Part shown: piece after piece, positions 28,404-38,172 of the stretch | Numbering within the stretch: position 1 is the stretch's first letter | Layout: the number at the start of each line of letters is the position of its first letter | NCBI GenBank assembly: GCA_003278955.1 | Contig: QCCB01000005.1 | Location: 1-64,000 of the forward strand | Length of the DNA stretch: 64,000 bases | Direction of reading: 5' to 3' | Source of the DNA: Prochlorococcus sp. AG-347-K10 | GTDB lineage: Bacteria; Cyanobacteriota; Cyanobacteriia; PCC-6307; Cyanobiaceae | Made by a program: the position numbers and the translations under genes | The notes under the pieces: generated by a model | What the model was told of the DNA's origin: nothing | Databases searched by the model: none | The model's input: only the letters and a program-made list of their open reading frames with translations

Positions 28404-30707
28404 ATGACCATCAGCCCACCAGAAAGTGGAGAAAAAAACAAAAAAGTTTTGGAAGATCCTGTTAAGGCCGATCCAAGACCTATTGATTTTGCCAAATTAG
28501 ATAAGCCAGGATTCTGGTCAAGTAAATTATCTAAAGGTCCGAAAACTACAACTTGGATCTGGAATTTGCATGCTGATGCACATGATTTTGATGTGCATAC
28601 AGGCGATGCTGAAGAAGCAACAAGAAAAATCTTTTCAGCTCATTTTGGACATCTTGCAGTCATTTTTATATGGATGAGTGCTGCATTTTTCCATGGAGCA
28701 AGATTTTCTAATTACTCAGGTTGGTTAGCTGATCCAACTCATGTCAAACCAGGAGCTCAGCAAGTATGGGCAATCGTTGGTCAAGAAATGCTTAATGCTG
28801 ATCTTGGTGCTAACTACAACGGTATTCAAATTAGTTCAGGAATATTCCACATGTGGCGAGCATGGGGAATCACTAATGAGAGTGAACTTATGGCTTTAGC
28901 AATAGGTGCTGTAGTAATGGCGGCACTTATGCTTCATGCTGGAATTTTTCATTATCACAAAGCAGCTCCAAAAATGGAGTGGTTTCAAGATATTGAGTCT
29001 ATGCTTAACCACCACATAGCTGGTTTAGTAGGTTTAGGATCTTTAGCATGGGCTGGCCATTGTATTCATATCGGAGCTCCAACTGCAGCTCTCTTAGATG
29101 CAATTGATGCAGGCTCTCCTTTACTTATTAATGGAAAAGAAATAGCAACTATTGCAGATATGCCTATGCCGCATCAACTCTGCGACCCACAAATTATCGG
29201 TCAGATATTTCCAGGATTAGCAAGTGGTACAGGTAATTTCTTTAGTTTAAATTGGTTAGCTTTCTCAGACTTCCTTACTTTCAAAGGTGGACTTAACCCT
29301 GTAACAGGAAGCTTGTGGATGACTGATGTTTCACATCATCATTTAGCTTTTGGTGTAATAGCGATAATCGGTGGTCATATGTACAGAACTAACTACGGTA
29401 TTGGTCATAGTATGAAAGAAATATTAGATTCACAACAAGGAGACCCAATATTATTCCCTGCGCCTAAAGGTCATCAAGGTCTTTTTGAGTTCATGGCAGA
29501 AAGTAGACATGCTCAGCTATCAGTAAACCTAGCGATGCTTGGATCAATTAGCATACTTGTATCTCATCACATGTATGCGATGCCTCCATATCCATATATA
29601 GCTACTGACTATATGACAGTTCTTGGATTATTTACTCATCACATGTGGATAGGTGGATTATTCATAGTAGGAGCAGGAGCGCATGCTGGAATTGCAATGG
29701 TTAGAGATTACGATCCAGCAAAACATATTGATAATGTATTAGACAGAATTCTTAAGGCAAGAGATGCTTTAATCAGTCACTTGAACTGGGTTTGTATGTG
29801 GTTAGGATTCCATAGTTTTGGACTCTATATTCACAACGATACTATGAGAGCTTTGGGTAGACCCCAAGATATGTTTAGTGATTCTGCTATCCAACTCCAG
29901 CCAATCTTTGCTCAATGGGTACAGAGTATTCAAGCATCTGCTGTTGGGACTTCCCTTTTAGCAGGTACTGCAGAAGCTTTACCTCACAAAGCTTTAAGTG
30001 AAGTCTTTAATGGAAGTTTAGTAGAAGTTGGTGGAAAGGTAGCTATAGCGCCAATTCCACTAGGGACAGCTGATTTAATGATTCATCATATTCATGCTTT
30101 CCAAATCCATGTAACTGTTTTGATACTTCTTAAAGGAGTCCTTTATGCAAGAAGTTCAAGATTGATTCCTGACAAAGCTTCTTTAGGATTTAGATTCCCT
30201 TGTGATGGTCCTGGAAGAGGCGGTACATGTCAAGTTTCTTCATGGGATCACGTTTTCTTAGCTCTCTTCTGGATGTATAACTGTTTATCAATAGTTATTT
30301 TCCACTTCTCTTGGAAAATGCAGAGTGATGTTTGGGGACTTACTGGTGGTAACTTTGCACAAAGTTCAATTACTATCAATGGTTGGTTAAGAGATTTCCT
30401 CTGGGCTCAAGCCTCTCAAGTATTAACAAGCTATGGTCAGTCAATAAGCATGTATGGTTTGATGTTCTTAGGAGCACACTTTATATGGGCGTTCAGTTTA
30501 ATGTTCCTTTTCAGCGGAAGAGGATATTGGCAAGAATTGTTCGAATCAATTGTTTGGGCACACAATAAACTAAAGGTTGCACCAACCATCCAACCCCGAG
30601 CTCTATCTATTACTCAGGGACGTGCAGTAGGCGTTACACACTTCCTTGTAGGTGGTATAGCTACCACATGGGCCTTCTTCCATGCTCGCCTTTTCGGGCT
30701 GGGCTAA
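28404..30707 (+). CDS. psaA: Photosystem I P700 apoprotein A1
   Basis: PsaA (767 residues) is one of the two core chlorophyll-binding subunits of photosystem I, in the thylakoid membrane. Many membrane-spanning helices with His ligands are visible. [12 protein letters not shown] carries the two cysteines that help bind the shared Fx [4Fe-4S] cluster. Length and sequence are typical of Prochlorococcus. It is co-directional with psaB 27 bp downstream, and the two likely form one operon. Confidence 0.99.
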   Translation: MTISPPESGEKNKKVLEDPVKADPRPIDFAKLDKPGFWSSKLSKGPKTTTWIWNLHADAHDFDVHTGDAEEATRKIFSAHFGHLAVIFIWMSAAFFHGARFSNYSGWLADPTHVKPGAQQVWAIVGQEMLNADLGANYNGIQISSGIFHMWRAWGITNESELMALAIGAVVMAALMLHAGIFHYHKAAPKMEWFQDIESMLNHHIAGLVGLGSLAWAGHCIHIGAPTAALLDAIDAGSPLLINGKEIATIADMPMPHQLCDPQIIGQIFPGLASGTGNFFSLNWLAFSDFLTFKGGLNPVTGSLWMTDVSHHHLAFGVIAIIGGHMYRTNYGIGHSMKEILDSQQGDPILFPAPKGHQGLFEFMAESRHAQLSVNLAMLGSISILVSHHMYAMPPYPYIATDYMTVLGLFTHHMWIGGLFIVGAGAHAGIAMVRDYDPAKHIDNVLDRILKARDALISHLNWVCMWLGFHSFGLYIHNDTMRALGRPQDMFSDSAIQLQPIFAQWVQSIQASAVGTSLLAGTAEALPHKALSEVFNGSLVEVGGKVAIAPIPLGTADLMIHHIHAFQIHVTVLILLKGVLYARSSRLIPDKASLGFRFPCDGPGRGGTCQVSSWDHVFLALFWMYNCLSIVIFHFSWKMQSDVWGLTGGNFAQSSITINGWLRDFLWAQASQVLTSYGQSISMYGLMFLGAHFIWAFSLMFLFSGRGYWQELFESIVWAHNKLKVAPTIQPRALSITQGRAVGVTHFLVGGIATTWAFFHARLFGLG

Positions 30708-30734
30708 TAACCTGAACTTCACCTTTTTAATTCA

Positions 30735-32963
30735 ATGGCAACAAAATTTCCATCATTTAACCAGGGTCTAGCTCAGGACCCCACAACCCGACGAATATGG
30801 TACGGAATAGCTACCGCTCATGACTTTGAAAGTCATGACGGTATGACCGAAGAAAAACTTTATCAGAAGCTATTCTCTACACATTTTGGACATCTAGCAA
30901 TAATTGCTCTCTGGGTAGCCGGTAACTTATTTCATATTGCTTGGCAAGGTAATTTTGAGCAATTTGTACTCGATCCAACTCATGTCCGCCCTATAGCTCA
31001 TGCTATTTGGGACCCTCATTTTGGATCTGGCATAACAGAAGCAATGACACAAGCTGGAGCAAGCGGTCCAGTAAACATCGCTTATTCAGGTCTCTACCAT
31101 TGGTGGTACACAATTGGAATGAGAACTAACGAGCAACTCTTCCAAGCCTCAATATTCATGAGTATTTTGGCTTGTTGGACTCTATTTGCTGGTTGGTTAC
31201 ACTTACAGCCAAAATTCAGACCTTCTTTAGCTTGGTTTAAAAATGCAGAGTCAAGATTAAATCATCATTTAGCTGTCTTATTTGGTTTTAGTAGTATCGC
31301 TTGGACAGGCCATTTGGTTCATGTTGCCATACCTGAATCAAGAGGTCAGCATGTAGGTTGGGATAACTGGTTAACAGTGCTTCCTCACCCTGCAGGATTA
31401 GCTCCTTTCTTTACTTTAAATTGGGGAGCTTATGCCCAAAATCCTGATTCTTTAGATCAAGTATTTGGAACAGCTGAAGGAGCTGGAACAGCAATCTTTA
31501 CTTTCTTAGGTGGTCTTCATCCTCAAAGTGAAGCATTATGGCTTACCGATATTGCCCACCACCATATTGCGATTGGAACAGTTTTTGTAATTGCTGGTCA
31601 TATGTATAGAAATACTTTTGGTATTGGTCATAGCCTCAAAGAAATTACAGAAGCCCATAATACAAGACACCCCAATGATCCTCATAAAGGTAGTTTTGGA
31701 ATTAACCATGATGGAATATATGAAACTGTAAATAATTCATTACATTTCCAACTTGGATTAGCATTAGCATCCCTTGGTGTAGCAACTTCTCTTGTAGCTC
31801 AACACATGGGTGCACTCCCTTCTTACGCTTTTATTGCCAGGGACTACACTACACAATCTGCTTTATATAGTCATCATCAGTACATAGCAATGTTCTTGAT
31901 GGTTGGTGCATTTGCACATGGAGCTATTTTCTTTGTAAGAGATTATGATCCAGAATTAAATAAAGATAATGTATTGGCAAGAGTTCTTGGAACAAAGGAA
32001 GCTTTGATAAGCCATCTTAGTTGGGTAACAATGCTGCTTGGATTCCATACCCTAGGAATTTATGTTCATAACGACGTTGTTGTAGCTTTTGGTAATCCTG
32101 AAAAGCAAATTCTAATTGAGCCAGTATTTGCTCAATTTGTTCAAGCTGCTCAAGGTAAAATGATGTACGGCTTTAATGCTTTATTATCTGATCCAACAAG
32201 TTCAGCAAGTCTCGCTGCTAATTCATTGCCAGGTAATCACTACTGGATGGATTTGATCAATAGACAAGATGCATTAAGTGCTTTCTTACCTATTGGACCT
32301 GCAGATTTCTTAGTTCACCATGCTATCGCTTTAGGTCTTCATACAACCGCTTTAATACTTATCAAAGGAGCACTTGATGCTAGAGGAACAAAATTAATTC
32401 CTGATAAGAAAGATTTAGGTTATGCATTCCCTTGCGATGGTCCTGGACGTGGGGGTACCTGTGATAGTTCATCTTGGGACGCTATGTATTTAGCAATGTT
32501 CTGGGCATTAAATTTACTAGCATGGGTAACTTTCTACTGGCATTGGAAACACCTAGCAATTTGGCAGGGTAACGTAGCACAATTTAACGAATCAGGAACT
32601 TATCTAATGGGTTGGTTCAGAGATTATCTCTGGTTAAACTCTGCTCAACTTATTAATGGATATAATCCATTTGGAGTAAATTCCCTATCTCCTTGGGCTT
32701 GGATGTTCCTGTTCGGTCACTTAGTTTGGGCTACTGGTTTCATGTTCCTAATATCATGGCGTGGTTACTGGCAAGAATTAATTGAAACATTAGTTTGGGC
32801 ACATCAGCGTACTCCAATTGCTAACCTTGTTGGCTGGAGAGATAAGCCAGTTGCACTTTCAATTGTTCAAGCTAGATTAGTTGGACTAGCACATTTCACG
32901 ATTGGAAACATTCTTACATTTGGGGCATTTGTTATCGCATCCACTTCAGGTAAGTTTGGTTAA
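30735..32963 (+). CDS. psaB: Photosystem I P700 apoprotein A2
   Basis: PsaB (742 residues) pairs with PsaA to hold P700, A0, A1 and Fx. It starts [20 protein letters not shown] and contains the Fx motif [13 protein letters not shown] strong hairpin with a T-run follows the stop within about 20 bp and should end the psaAB transcript. Confidence 0.99.
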
Positions 32964-32981
32964 ATTTCCCTTAAATAATTT

Positions 32982-33010
32982 AAATCACCACGTTTGTGGT
33001 GATTTTTTTT
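32982..33010 (+). terminator. Rho-independent terminator after psaAB
   Basis: ATCACCAC (32984-32991) pairs perfectly with GTGGTGAT (32996-33003) around a GTTT loop. Flanking A/T bases extend the stem, and a run of eight T follows. This is the clearest intrinsic terminator in the window. Confidence 0.9.
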
Positions 33011-33066
33011 GTTTAATTTTAATGTTCTAAATTAAGTTAAAATTGTGTAATTATTATTAGAAATAA

Positions 33067-34029
33067 ATGTCAGATATAAAACAATTAATTTCTATTATCG
33101 TCCCTGTTTTCAATGAAAGCGAGAGTATTGGACTTTTATTGGATGAAGTTATAAATGTAATGTCATCTCATAAATTTAATTTTGAATTGATTGTTGTAAA
33201 TGATGGTTCTAAAGATAATACTCATCAAGTATTAAAGCAACTAACTCTCAAAATTAAAGAATTGTCAGTAATTTCCCTTCGCAAGAATTATGGTCAAACT
33301 GCAGCAATGTCAGCTGGATTTGATAATTCTAAGGGCGATATTGTTATTACTTTGGATGGTGATTTACAGAATGATCCAAATGATATTCCTTTATTAATTT
33401 CAGAGATTAATAATGGTTTTGATTTGGTTTGTGGTTGGAGGTTTGATAGAAAAGATAAATTAATTAACAGAAAGATACCATCAAAAATAGCGAATAAGTT
33501 AATAGCTCACGTAACAGGTTTGAAGTTGCATGACTATGGTTGCTCATTAAAAGCGTTTAAGAAAGAAATAATAGAAGATATAAAGTTATATGGGGAACTT
33601 CACAGGTTTTTGCCCGTTTTAGCAAATATTGAAGGTGCAAGAATCAAAGAAATTAAAGTAAATCATAGGAGCAGGCAATATGGATCTAGTAAATATGGAA
33701 TTGATAGAACTTTTAGAGTTTTAATGGATTTACTAACTGTTTGGTTTATGACTAAATTTTTAACAAGGCCGATGTATGGATTTGGTTTTGTTGGAATTAT
33801 AAGTATTTTCTTTAGCCTTGCGATAAGTTCTTATTTGATAGTTTTAAAAATAATGGGTGAGGATATTGGAAATCGTCCGTTGCTGATGTTTGCATTAATA
33901 TTAGGAATTGCTGGTGTTCAATTATTTAGCTTTGGATTGTTGAGTGAACTTTTAATTAGGACATATCATGAAAGTCAAAATCGTCCAATTTACAGAATTA
34001 GATCAATAAACAGTGCCAAGCAAAATTGA
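33067..34029 (+). CDS. GT2 glycosyltransferase, polyprenyl-phosphate type
   Basis: This 320-residue membrane glycosyltransferase begins with a GT-A fold: ISIIVPVFNESESIGLL, DGSKDNT, then the metal-binding ITLDGDLQNDP. Two hydrophobic segments near the C-terminus predict membrane spans. This architecture matches DPM1/GtrB-like enzymes that transfer a sugar from a nucleotide donor to polyprenyl phosphate. The sugar and the final glycan are unknown. It follows the psaB terminator and has its own promoter. Confidence 0.85.
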   Translation: MSDIKQLISIIVPVFNESESIGLLLDEVINVMSSHKFNFELIVVNDGSKDNTHQVLKQLTLKIKELSVISLRKNYGQTAAMSAGFDNSKGDIVITLDGDLQNDPNDIPLLISEINNGFDLVCGWRFDRKDKLINRKIPSKIANKLIAHVTGLKLHDYGCSLKAFKKEIIEDIKLYGELHRFLPVLANIEGARIKEIKVNHRSRQYGSSKYGIDRTFRVLMDLLTVWFMTKFLTRPMYGFGFVGIISIFFSLAISSYLIVLKIMGEDIGNRPLLMFALILGIAGVQLFSFGLLSELLIRTYHESQNRPIYRIRSINSAKQN

Positions 34030-34033
34030 TTGT

Positions 34034-34198
34034 TTACTTGAACTGTCTTATTAATAAAGCTGAAATTTCAACGACTTCAGGAGAAATATTTCTTAAGCCT
34101 TTTCGTAAAATTGGTAATGTTGATTTATCAGCCAATTCTTCCGCAATTTTTAATGCCTTTAGTTTATTTTCTGTATCACCCTGAAAAAGACTAATCAT
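34034..34198 (-). CDS. Small hypothetical protein, HEAT-like helices
   Basis: A 54-residue ORF (starting MISLFQGDTENKLKALKIAEE) is coupled to the gene upstream through an ATGA overlap at 34195-34198. The sequence is two amphipathic helices with a PILRKGLRNISPEV turn, reminiscent of one HEAT-type repeat, but too short to assign. The coding call rests on the coupled start and coding-like composition. No function is known. Confidence 0.55.
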   Translation of the reverse strand: MISLFQGDTENKLKALKIAEELADKSTLPILRKGLRNISPEVVEISALLIRQFK

Positions 34199-34428
34199 TT
34201 TATTTCTTTGAGAATTTTTTTATAAAATATTGAGTACTTTTTTTCTTCGTGATTGTATAAATAACTATTTTTTTTTGATAGAAATTTATTATTACTTTTT
34301 TTATTTTTCTTTAATTTAATAGAATTTAAATTGCTTTGATTTATTAACTTTTTAAAGCTTCTTTTTTTAAAAAATAGAAGTAATATTCCTATAAAAATAA
34401 TAAGTAAAATTGCGAAAAAATTTAACAT
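34195..34428 (-). CDS. Small lysine-rich membrane protein, hypothetical
   Basis: This 77-residue protein has one strong N-terminal membrane helix (residues about 3-19, NFFAILLIIFIGILLLFF) followed by a highly basic Lys/Asn/Ser tail. The topology suggests a cytoplasmic basic tail. Its stop overlaps the next start by ATGA, so the two form a likely operon. I do not recognise the family. It lies between the GT2 gene and psaI. Confidence 0.55.
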   Translation of the reverse strand: MLNFFAILLIIFIGILLLFFKKRSFKKLINQSNLNSIKLKKNKKSNNKFLSKKNSYLYNHEEKKYSIFYKKILKEIK

Positions 34429-34520
34429 GTAAAAAGTTAATAATTTTTATATCATCCAGTAATAAAATTAACATTATTTCGCTTATCAATACTAAAGTGT
34501 TTAAAGATGTTTAAAGAATT

Positions 34521-34634
34521 ATGCCATCTGATTTACCAAGTCTTTTACCCTCAATTTTTGTTCCATTAATTGGTATAGCAATGCCTGCTGTTTTTATCGT
34601 ATTGATTGGAAGATTAATTACAGCAACTGAATAA
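34521..34634 (+). CDS. psaI: Photosystem I subunit VIII
   Basis: This 37-codon ORF encodes a single transmembrane helix: MPSDLPSLLPSIFVPLIGIA followed by MPAVFIVLIGRLITATE. Length and hydrophobic pattern match PsaI, which stabilises PsaL and PSI trimer contacts. It lies 27 bp upstream of psaL on the same strand, the usual cyanobacterial psaI-psaL order. Confidence 0.93.
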   Translation: MPSDLPSLLPSIFVPLIGIAMPAVFIVLIGRLITATE

Positions 34635-34661
34635 ATTATCAAACACTAAACTATTAAAAAA

Positions 34662-35261
34662 ATGAGCGACTTTCAAAAATCATTCTCTGAATCAACAAGT
34701 TCTATTAAGTTTGATGAGAAATACATAGATACTTCTGTACAACCAAATGATATTGGCGTAGCAGAACAATGGGCAGTAAAAACTGTTACTGATCCTTGTG
34801 TTGGTAATTTAGCTACTCCAGTTAATAGTGGTTATTTTACAAAAGCCTTTATAAATAATTTACCTTTTTACAGAGAAGGTATTTCCCCTAATTTTAGAGG
34901 TTTAGAAACTGGAGCAGCTTTTGGATATCTTCTATACGGACCTTTTACCATGACTGGCCCATTAAGAAATTCTGAATTTGCTCTAACAGCTGGACTTCTC
35001 GCTACTATTGGAGCTGTTCATATTTTGACAGCACTTTTTGTGCTATACAATGCACCTGGTAAAGTACCTAATGTTCAACCTCCAGATGCGACTGTTAATA
35101 ATCCGCCAAAGGACTTATTTACAAGAGCTGGTTGGGCTGATTTTACAAGTGGATTTTGGTTAGGAGGATGTGGAGGAGCTGTTTTTGCTTGGTTACTTGT
35201 TGGGACATTACACTTAGATACCATAATGCCAATCATTAAAAATATTTGGACTGCTGGTTAA
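34662..35261 (+). CDS. psaL: Photosystem I subunit XI (PsaL)
   Basis: PsaL (199 residues) forms the trimerisation face of cyanobacterial photosystem I. Segments [31 protein letters not shown] and [16 protein letters not shown] with at least two hydrophobic spans are typical. The N-terminus is about 30-40 residues longer than in many freshwater cyanobacteria, as is usual in Prochlorococcus. No clear terminator follows. Confidence 0.97.
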   Translation: MSDFQKSFSESTSSIKFDEKYIDTSVQPNDIGVAEQWAVKTVTDPCVGNLATPVNSGYFTKAFINNLPFYREGISPNFRGLETGAAFGYLLYGPFTMTGPLRNSEFALTAGLLATIGAVHILTALFVLYNAPGKVPNVQPPDATVNNPPKDLFTRAGWADFTSGFWLGGCGGAVFAWLLVGTLHLDTIMPIIKNIWTAG

Positions 35262-35284
35262 TTTCTAAATAAAAGAATAAGTAA

Positions 35285-35309
35285 TATTTTAATTTAATTT
35301 AATTTAAAC
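35285..35309. repeat. Short A/T tandem repeat (TTTAA)n
   Basis: Four consecutive AATTT-type units lie between psaL and the NlpC gene. It is a low-complexity microsatellite in an AT-rich gap. No function is inferred. Confidence 0.5.
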
Positions 35310-35323
35310 TTGAGCTATATTAA

Positions 35324-36082
35324 CTAACGTATAGTACGGTCCCATCTATAATTTCTAACTATTCTTCCTGCCGAAATAAGTTTAGATTTATAATGCAATG
35401 AGATTTTATCATTAGACTTTTTTAGGGTATCTAATCCTATTCCATTTCTGCCAAAATCCATTCCAGAGCTATGGTAATAGAATCCGTCTCCCTTGTAGAT
35501 TCCAATATGATCACATTTTTCTTCATTTCCAAAAAATAAAAGATCGCCAGGTCGTAGAGCCGCATACGATTCTTTGTAATAAAAAAGGTGCTTACAAAAA
35601 CTTTTTATTTGAAAAGAGTCTCGAGGTATAAAAATTTGATGCTTTAAAAAAGCAGTCTGAATTAATCCAGAACAATCAAAATTGGGTCCTAATGTACCTC
35701 CCCAAAGATATTCATTATTTAACTCAGATTGATCCTTGATCCATTTTAAAATTGAGTTAACTTTATCTTTTATAAAGAAGTGTTCATTTTCTAAACTGTT
35801 ATTTTTTTTGAATTCGTATTTCTCAATAATTAATCCATCTAAATTTATCCAACAGACGTAACCATCTTCATATAGTTGAACTAGTATTCTTGAAAATTTA
35901 TGGTTGTTTTGATAAATATTTGGATAAATAAGCCTAAAAATTCTATTTTTCAATATTTCAGTTACTAATTTATCTTCTGTTTCATTTTGATATCCCGAAA
36001 TATTAACTTTTAATCGCCACCAAATAGTTTTTGAAAAATTAGTTTGTTTAAATAGTGAGATAGGATTTTTATAAATTTCCAT
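35324..36082 (-). CDS. NlpC/P60-family peptidase with N-terminal SH3-like domain
   Basis: This 252-residue protein has an N-terminal SH3b-like region (to about residue 105) and a C-terminal NlpC/P60 domain. The catalytic Cys137 is in NFDCSGLIQ, with His192 in CDHIGIY and His204 in YYHSSGMDF. These enzymes cleave gamma-D-Glu-meso-DAP bonds in peptidoglycan stem peptides. No signal peptide is seen from this start, so export is uncertain. It is divergent from the serine hydrolase, with the start codons only 3 bp apart. Confidence 0.88.
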   Translation of the reverse strand: MEIYKNPISLFKQTNFSKTIWWRLKVNISGYQNETEDKLVTEILKNRIFRLIYPNIYQNNHKFSRILVQLYEDGYVCWINLDGLIIEKYEFKKNNSLENEHFFIKDKVNSILKWIKDQSELNNEYLWGGTLGPNFDCSGLIQTAFLKHQIFIPRDSFQIKSFCKHLFYYKESYAALRPGDLLFFGNEEKCDHIGIYKGDGFYYHSSGMDFGRNGIGLDTLKKSNDKISLHYKSKLISAGRIVRNYRWDRTIR

Positions 36083-36085
36083 TCA

Positions 36086-36994
36086 ATGTCCTTTTACTAT
36101 TTAAGTCAGGAGATGGGTCTAGCCTTAAATGATATTTTAAGGAGAGTATGCTCTCATGATAAAGATTTTTCAAGAGAAGATATTTCGATAACTTGGATTA
36201 ATTATAAAAGTGAAAATAAAAGTGTATTTAAAGGTTTTGGAACTGGCATTAATAACAAAAAAATGGTTTACCCTGCCAGCATAGTCAAGTTAGTTTATGG
36301 CCTTGCTGCATTTTATTGGATTAAAAAAGGAAGTTTATTATTATCAGATGAAATTATTGATGCTGTAGGGAAAATGCTGTCTTTCTCTAGTAATAATGCA
36401 ACAAGCTTTTTAATGGATTTACTTACTGGAACAACAAGTGGACCTCGTATTGAAGGCGAATTATGGGAAAATTGGAAATACCAAAGAAGTATAATAAATG
36501 ATTGGCTACATGATTTAAATTGGGAAGAATTGGTTGGTATAAATTGCTGTCAGAAGACTTGGGATGATGGACCATTTGGTCGTGAGAAAGAATTTTATGG
36601 ATATGATAATAAAAATAGAAACGCTATGAACTCTGATTCAGCTGCAAGGGTTTTGGAGGAAATTATGATTCATATTGATTATCAAGAAAATAATTTAAAT
36701 TTGCGAAGTTTTTTAAAAAGAAATTTAAATAAAGTTGTTCTTAAAAAGGATCCTCTTAATCAAATAGATGGTTTTTTGGGTGAAGGATTACCAGAAAGCA
36801 TTAATCTTTGGAGTAAAGCAGGCTTAATGTCTGAAGTTAGACATGATTCTGCTTGGTGGATTAATAATCAATCTCTACAAACTTTATTAGTAGTTTTTTG
36901 TAATGGAGAAAAATATTCCAAAGATTCTTCCCTTTTACCGTTTATAGCAAAAGAAGTATACGATTTTAATAAGAGATATACTATTGAGGACTAA
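36086..36994 (+). CDS. Class A beta-lactamase-related serine hydrolase
   Basis: This 302-residue protein carries the serine-hydrolase motifs: SxxK as SIVK at residues 65-68, SNN at 102-104, and KAG at 244-246 in place of the KTG box. The order and spacing match class A beta-lactamase/PBP folds. No signal peptide is visible, and the protein is probably a peptidoglycan-related carboxypeptidase or esterase rather than a drug-resistance enzyme. The NlpC neighbour supports a cell-wall role. Its 3' end overlaps the 70-residue gene by 4 bp. Confidence 0.78.
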   Translation: MSFYYLSQEMGLALNDILRRVCSHDKDFSREDISITWINYKSENKSVFKGFGTGINNKKMVYPASIVKLVYGLAAFYWIKKGSLLLSDEIIDAVGKMLSFSSNNATSFLMDLLTGTTSGPRIEGELWENWKYQRSIINDWLHDLNWEELVGINCCQKTWDDGPFGREKEFYGYDNKNRNAMNSDSAARVLEEIMIHIDYQENNLNLRSFLKRNLNKVVLKKDPLNQIDGFLGEGLPESINLWSKAGLMSEVRHDSAWWINNQSLQTLLVVFCNGEKYSKDSSLLPFIAKEVYDFNKRYTIED

Positions 36995-37203
36995 AGTGAA
37001 TCTTCTAAGAAATTAGAATCTAATTTGTCAGTATAGGCTTCATAAGGCAACATCATTACTTCTTCAAAATCTAAATCATTCATAATCCATTCTCTATATT
37101 CAGCTAATAAACTTTTTCTATCTTCATTATCTAATTCATAAATACGCAACGCTATATCTTTAAAATTTTCTTTAATTAAATTTTCAATTTCTTTCCTCTT
37201 CAT
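36991..37203 (-). CDS. Small acidic hypothetical protein
   Basis: A 70-residue, Glu/Asp-rich, helical protein (MKRKEIENLIKENFKDIALR at the start). It follows the recombinase-like gene after one intervening base, so the two are probably translated from one mRNA. I do not recognise a family. A small acidic partner of a basic DNA-binding protein is one possibility, but it is inference only. Confidence 0.65.
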   Translation of the reverse strand: MKRKEIENLIKENFKDIALRIYELDNEDRKSLLAEYREWIMNDLDFEEVMMLPYEAYTDKLDSNFLEDSL

Positions 37204-37204
37204 T

Positions 37205-37828
37205 TTATGTTATTTCTCCTTCCAAAATTACTCTTCTTATTGTTGACAACGCAATTCCTGTTTGTGATCTGATTGATCGATAAGAATATCCTTCATTACG
37301 CAATCTGATTACTAAAGATTCTTTTAGAGAACTTATTTTGGGCCTGCCTCCCAAATTATTCCCAGATAATTTTCTGCGTAATAGTTGTTCTTTTTTTCTT
37401 TCACCTAAACTTTTGTCTTCTAAAATATCTAGTTCATATAAAATCTTAAAAATTGAAGAATTTGCATTAGAAGATTCATTAGCAGCAAAAAAACCAGTCA
37501 AAGTTCGCAATTGAATATCCTTATTAATAAGTTTATTTATTGTTATCAAACATTCTTTTTTATTTTTAAATGCTCGATCAAGCTGAGTTATTATTAATTG
37601 ATCGCCTTTTGATAAGGAATTTATAGCTTTATTGAGTTGGGGTTTGATTTTTTCATCTAAACTTATAAATTCAGAGAACACTAAACTGCAACCCTCATCC
37701 TTCAAAATTTTTATTTGCTCTTCTAAATATTCATATTCGTTATGAGTAGCTCTAGCATAACCTATTGCTTTAGAGTTTTTACTTTTTTCCGATAATAAAA
37801 TACGTTTTCTTTTAAATTTAAAAGTCAA
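37205..37828 (-). CDS. Serine-recombinase-like protein with substituted active site
   Basis: This 207-residue protein has the resolvase/invertase N-terminal fold and a C-terminal Hin-like helix-turn-helix (GRPKISSLKESLVIRLR, then YSYRSIRSQTGIALSTIRR). The usual YxRVS nucleophile block reads IGYARATHN, with Thr28 in place of the catalytic Ser. The LDRxxR block reads LDRAFKN, with Lys at the second Arg. Arg26 (YAR) and Asp84-Arg85 are kept, as is the ExxS segment (EFIS). It may be a non-catalytic DNA-binding protein. No invertible repeats or att-like sequences were seen nearby. Confidence 0.75.
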   Translation of the reverse strand: MTFKFKRKRILLSEKSKNSKAIGYARATHNEYEYLEEQIKILKDEGCSLVFSEFISLDEKIKPQLNKAINSLSKGDQLIITQLDRAFKNKKECLITINKLINKDIQLRTLTGFFAANESSNANSSIFKILYELDILEDKSLGERKKEQLLRRKLSGNNLGGRPKISSLKESLVIRLRNEGYSYRSIRSQTGIALSTIRRVILEGEIT

Positions 37829-38172
37829 TGTTTTATTACATATATTTTTTACTGTATCAAAAAATAATTAAAAAAACACTTTTTAGTACAAAATAGTCTA
37901 AATATATATAAATTTTTAGCCATATTCTTAAAATTAGTGCGTTCTGATATCTGTATTAAAAATAACGTTATGAAATCTGATTCAATTTTAGTTAATGAAA
38001 CAAAAACGTTGTGTAACGAGTAAATTTAATTGAAATTTTTCTAAATTGCAAAAGGATAAGTTGAAATTATTTATTTATTTGCTTCTGTTGAATGAGCTTC
38101 GTCTTTGAAATTATAAATAGTTAATTCATCTTGTTTTTAGTAAAATGAAATTATAGGTCAAGAACATTTAAT
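37829..38172. other. Intergenic region upstream of lipA and the recombinase-like gene
   Basis: This 344-bp region separates divergent genes. It contains an 8-bp palindrome TAACGTTA (37963-37970) and a CGTT-GTGT-AACG inverted repeat (38007-38018), both candidate operator half-sites. No convincing gene or hairpin terminator was seen. A 17-codon ORF at 37970-38023 lacks a ribosome binding site and was not called. Confidence 0.4.

Noticed and set aside
36086-36994. Antibiotic-resistance beta-lactamase
   Set aside because: Motifs fit the broad serine-hydrolase family, but there is no signal peptide and the neighbour is a cell-wall peptidase, so a resistance role is not supported.
37205-37828. Recombinase as evidence of an integrated mobile element
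   Set aside because: No terminal repeats, target duplications or accompanying transposition genes are visible; flanking genes look like normal core genome.
37970-38023. 17-codon ORF upstream of lipA
   Set aside because: No ribosome binding site, no conservation that I can judge, and it overlaps a palindrome.
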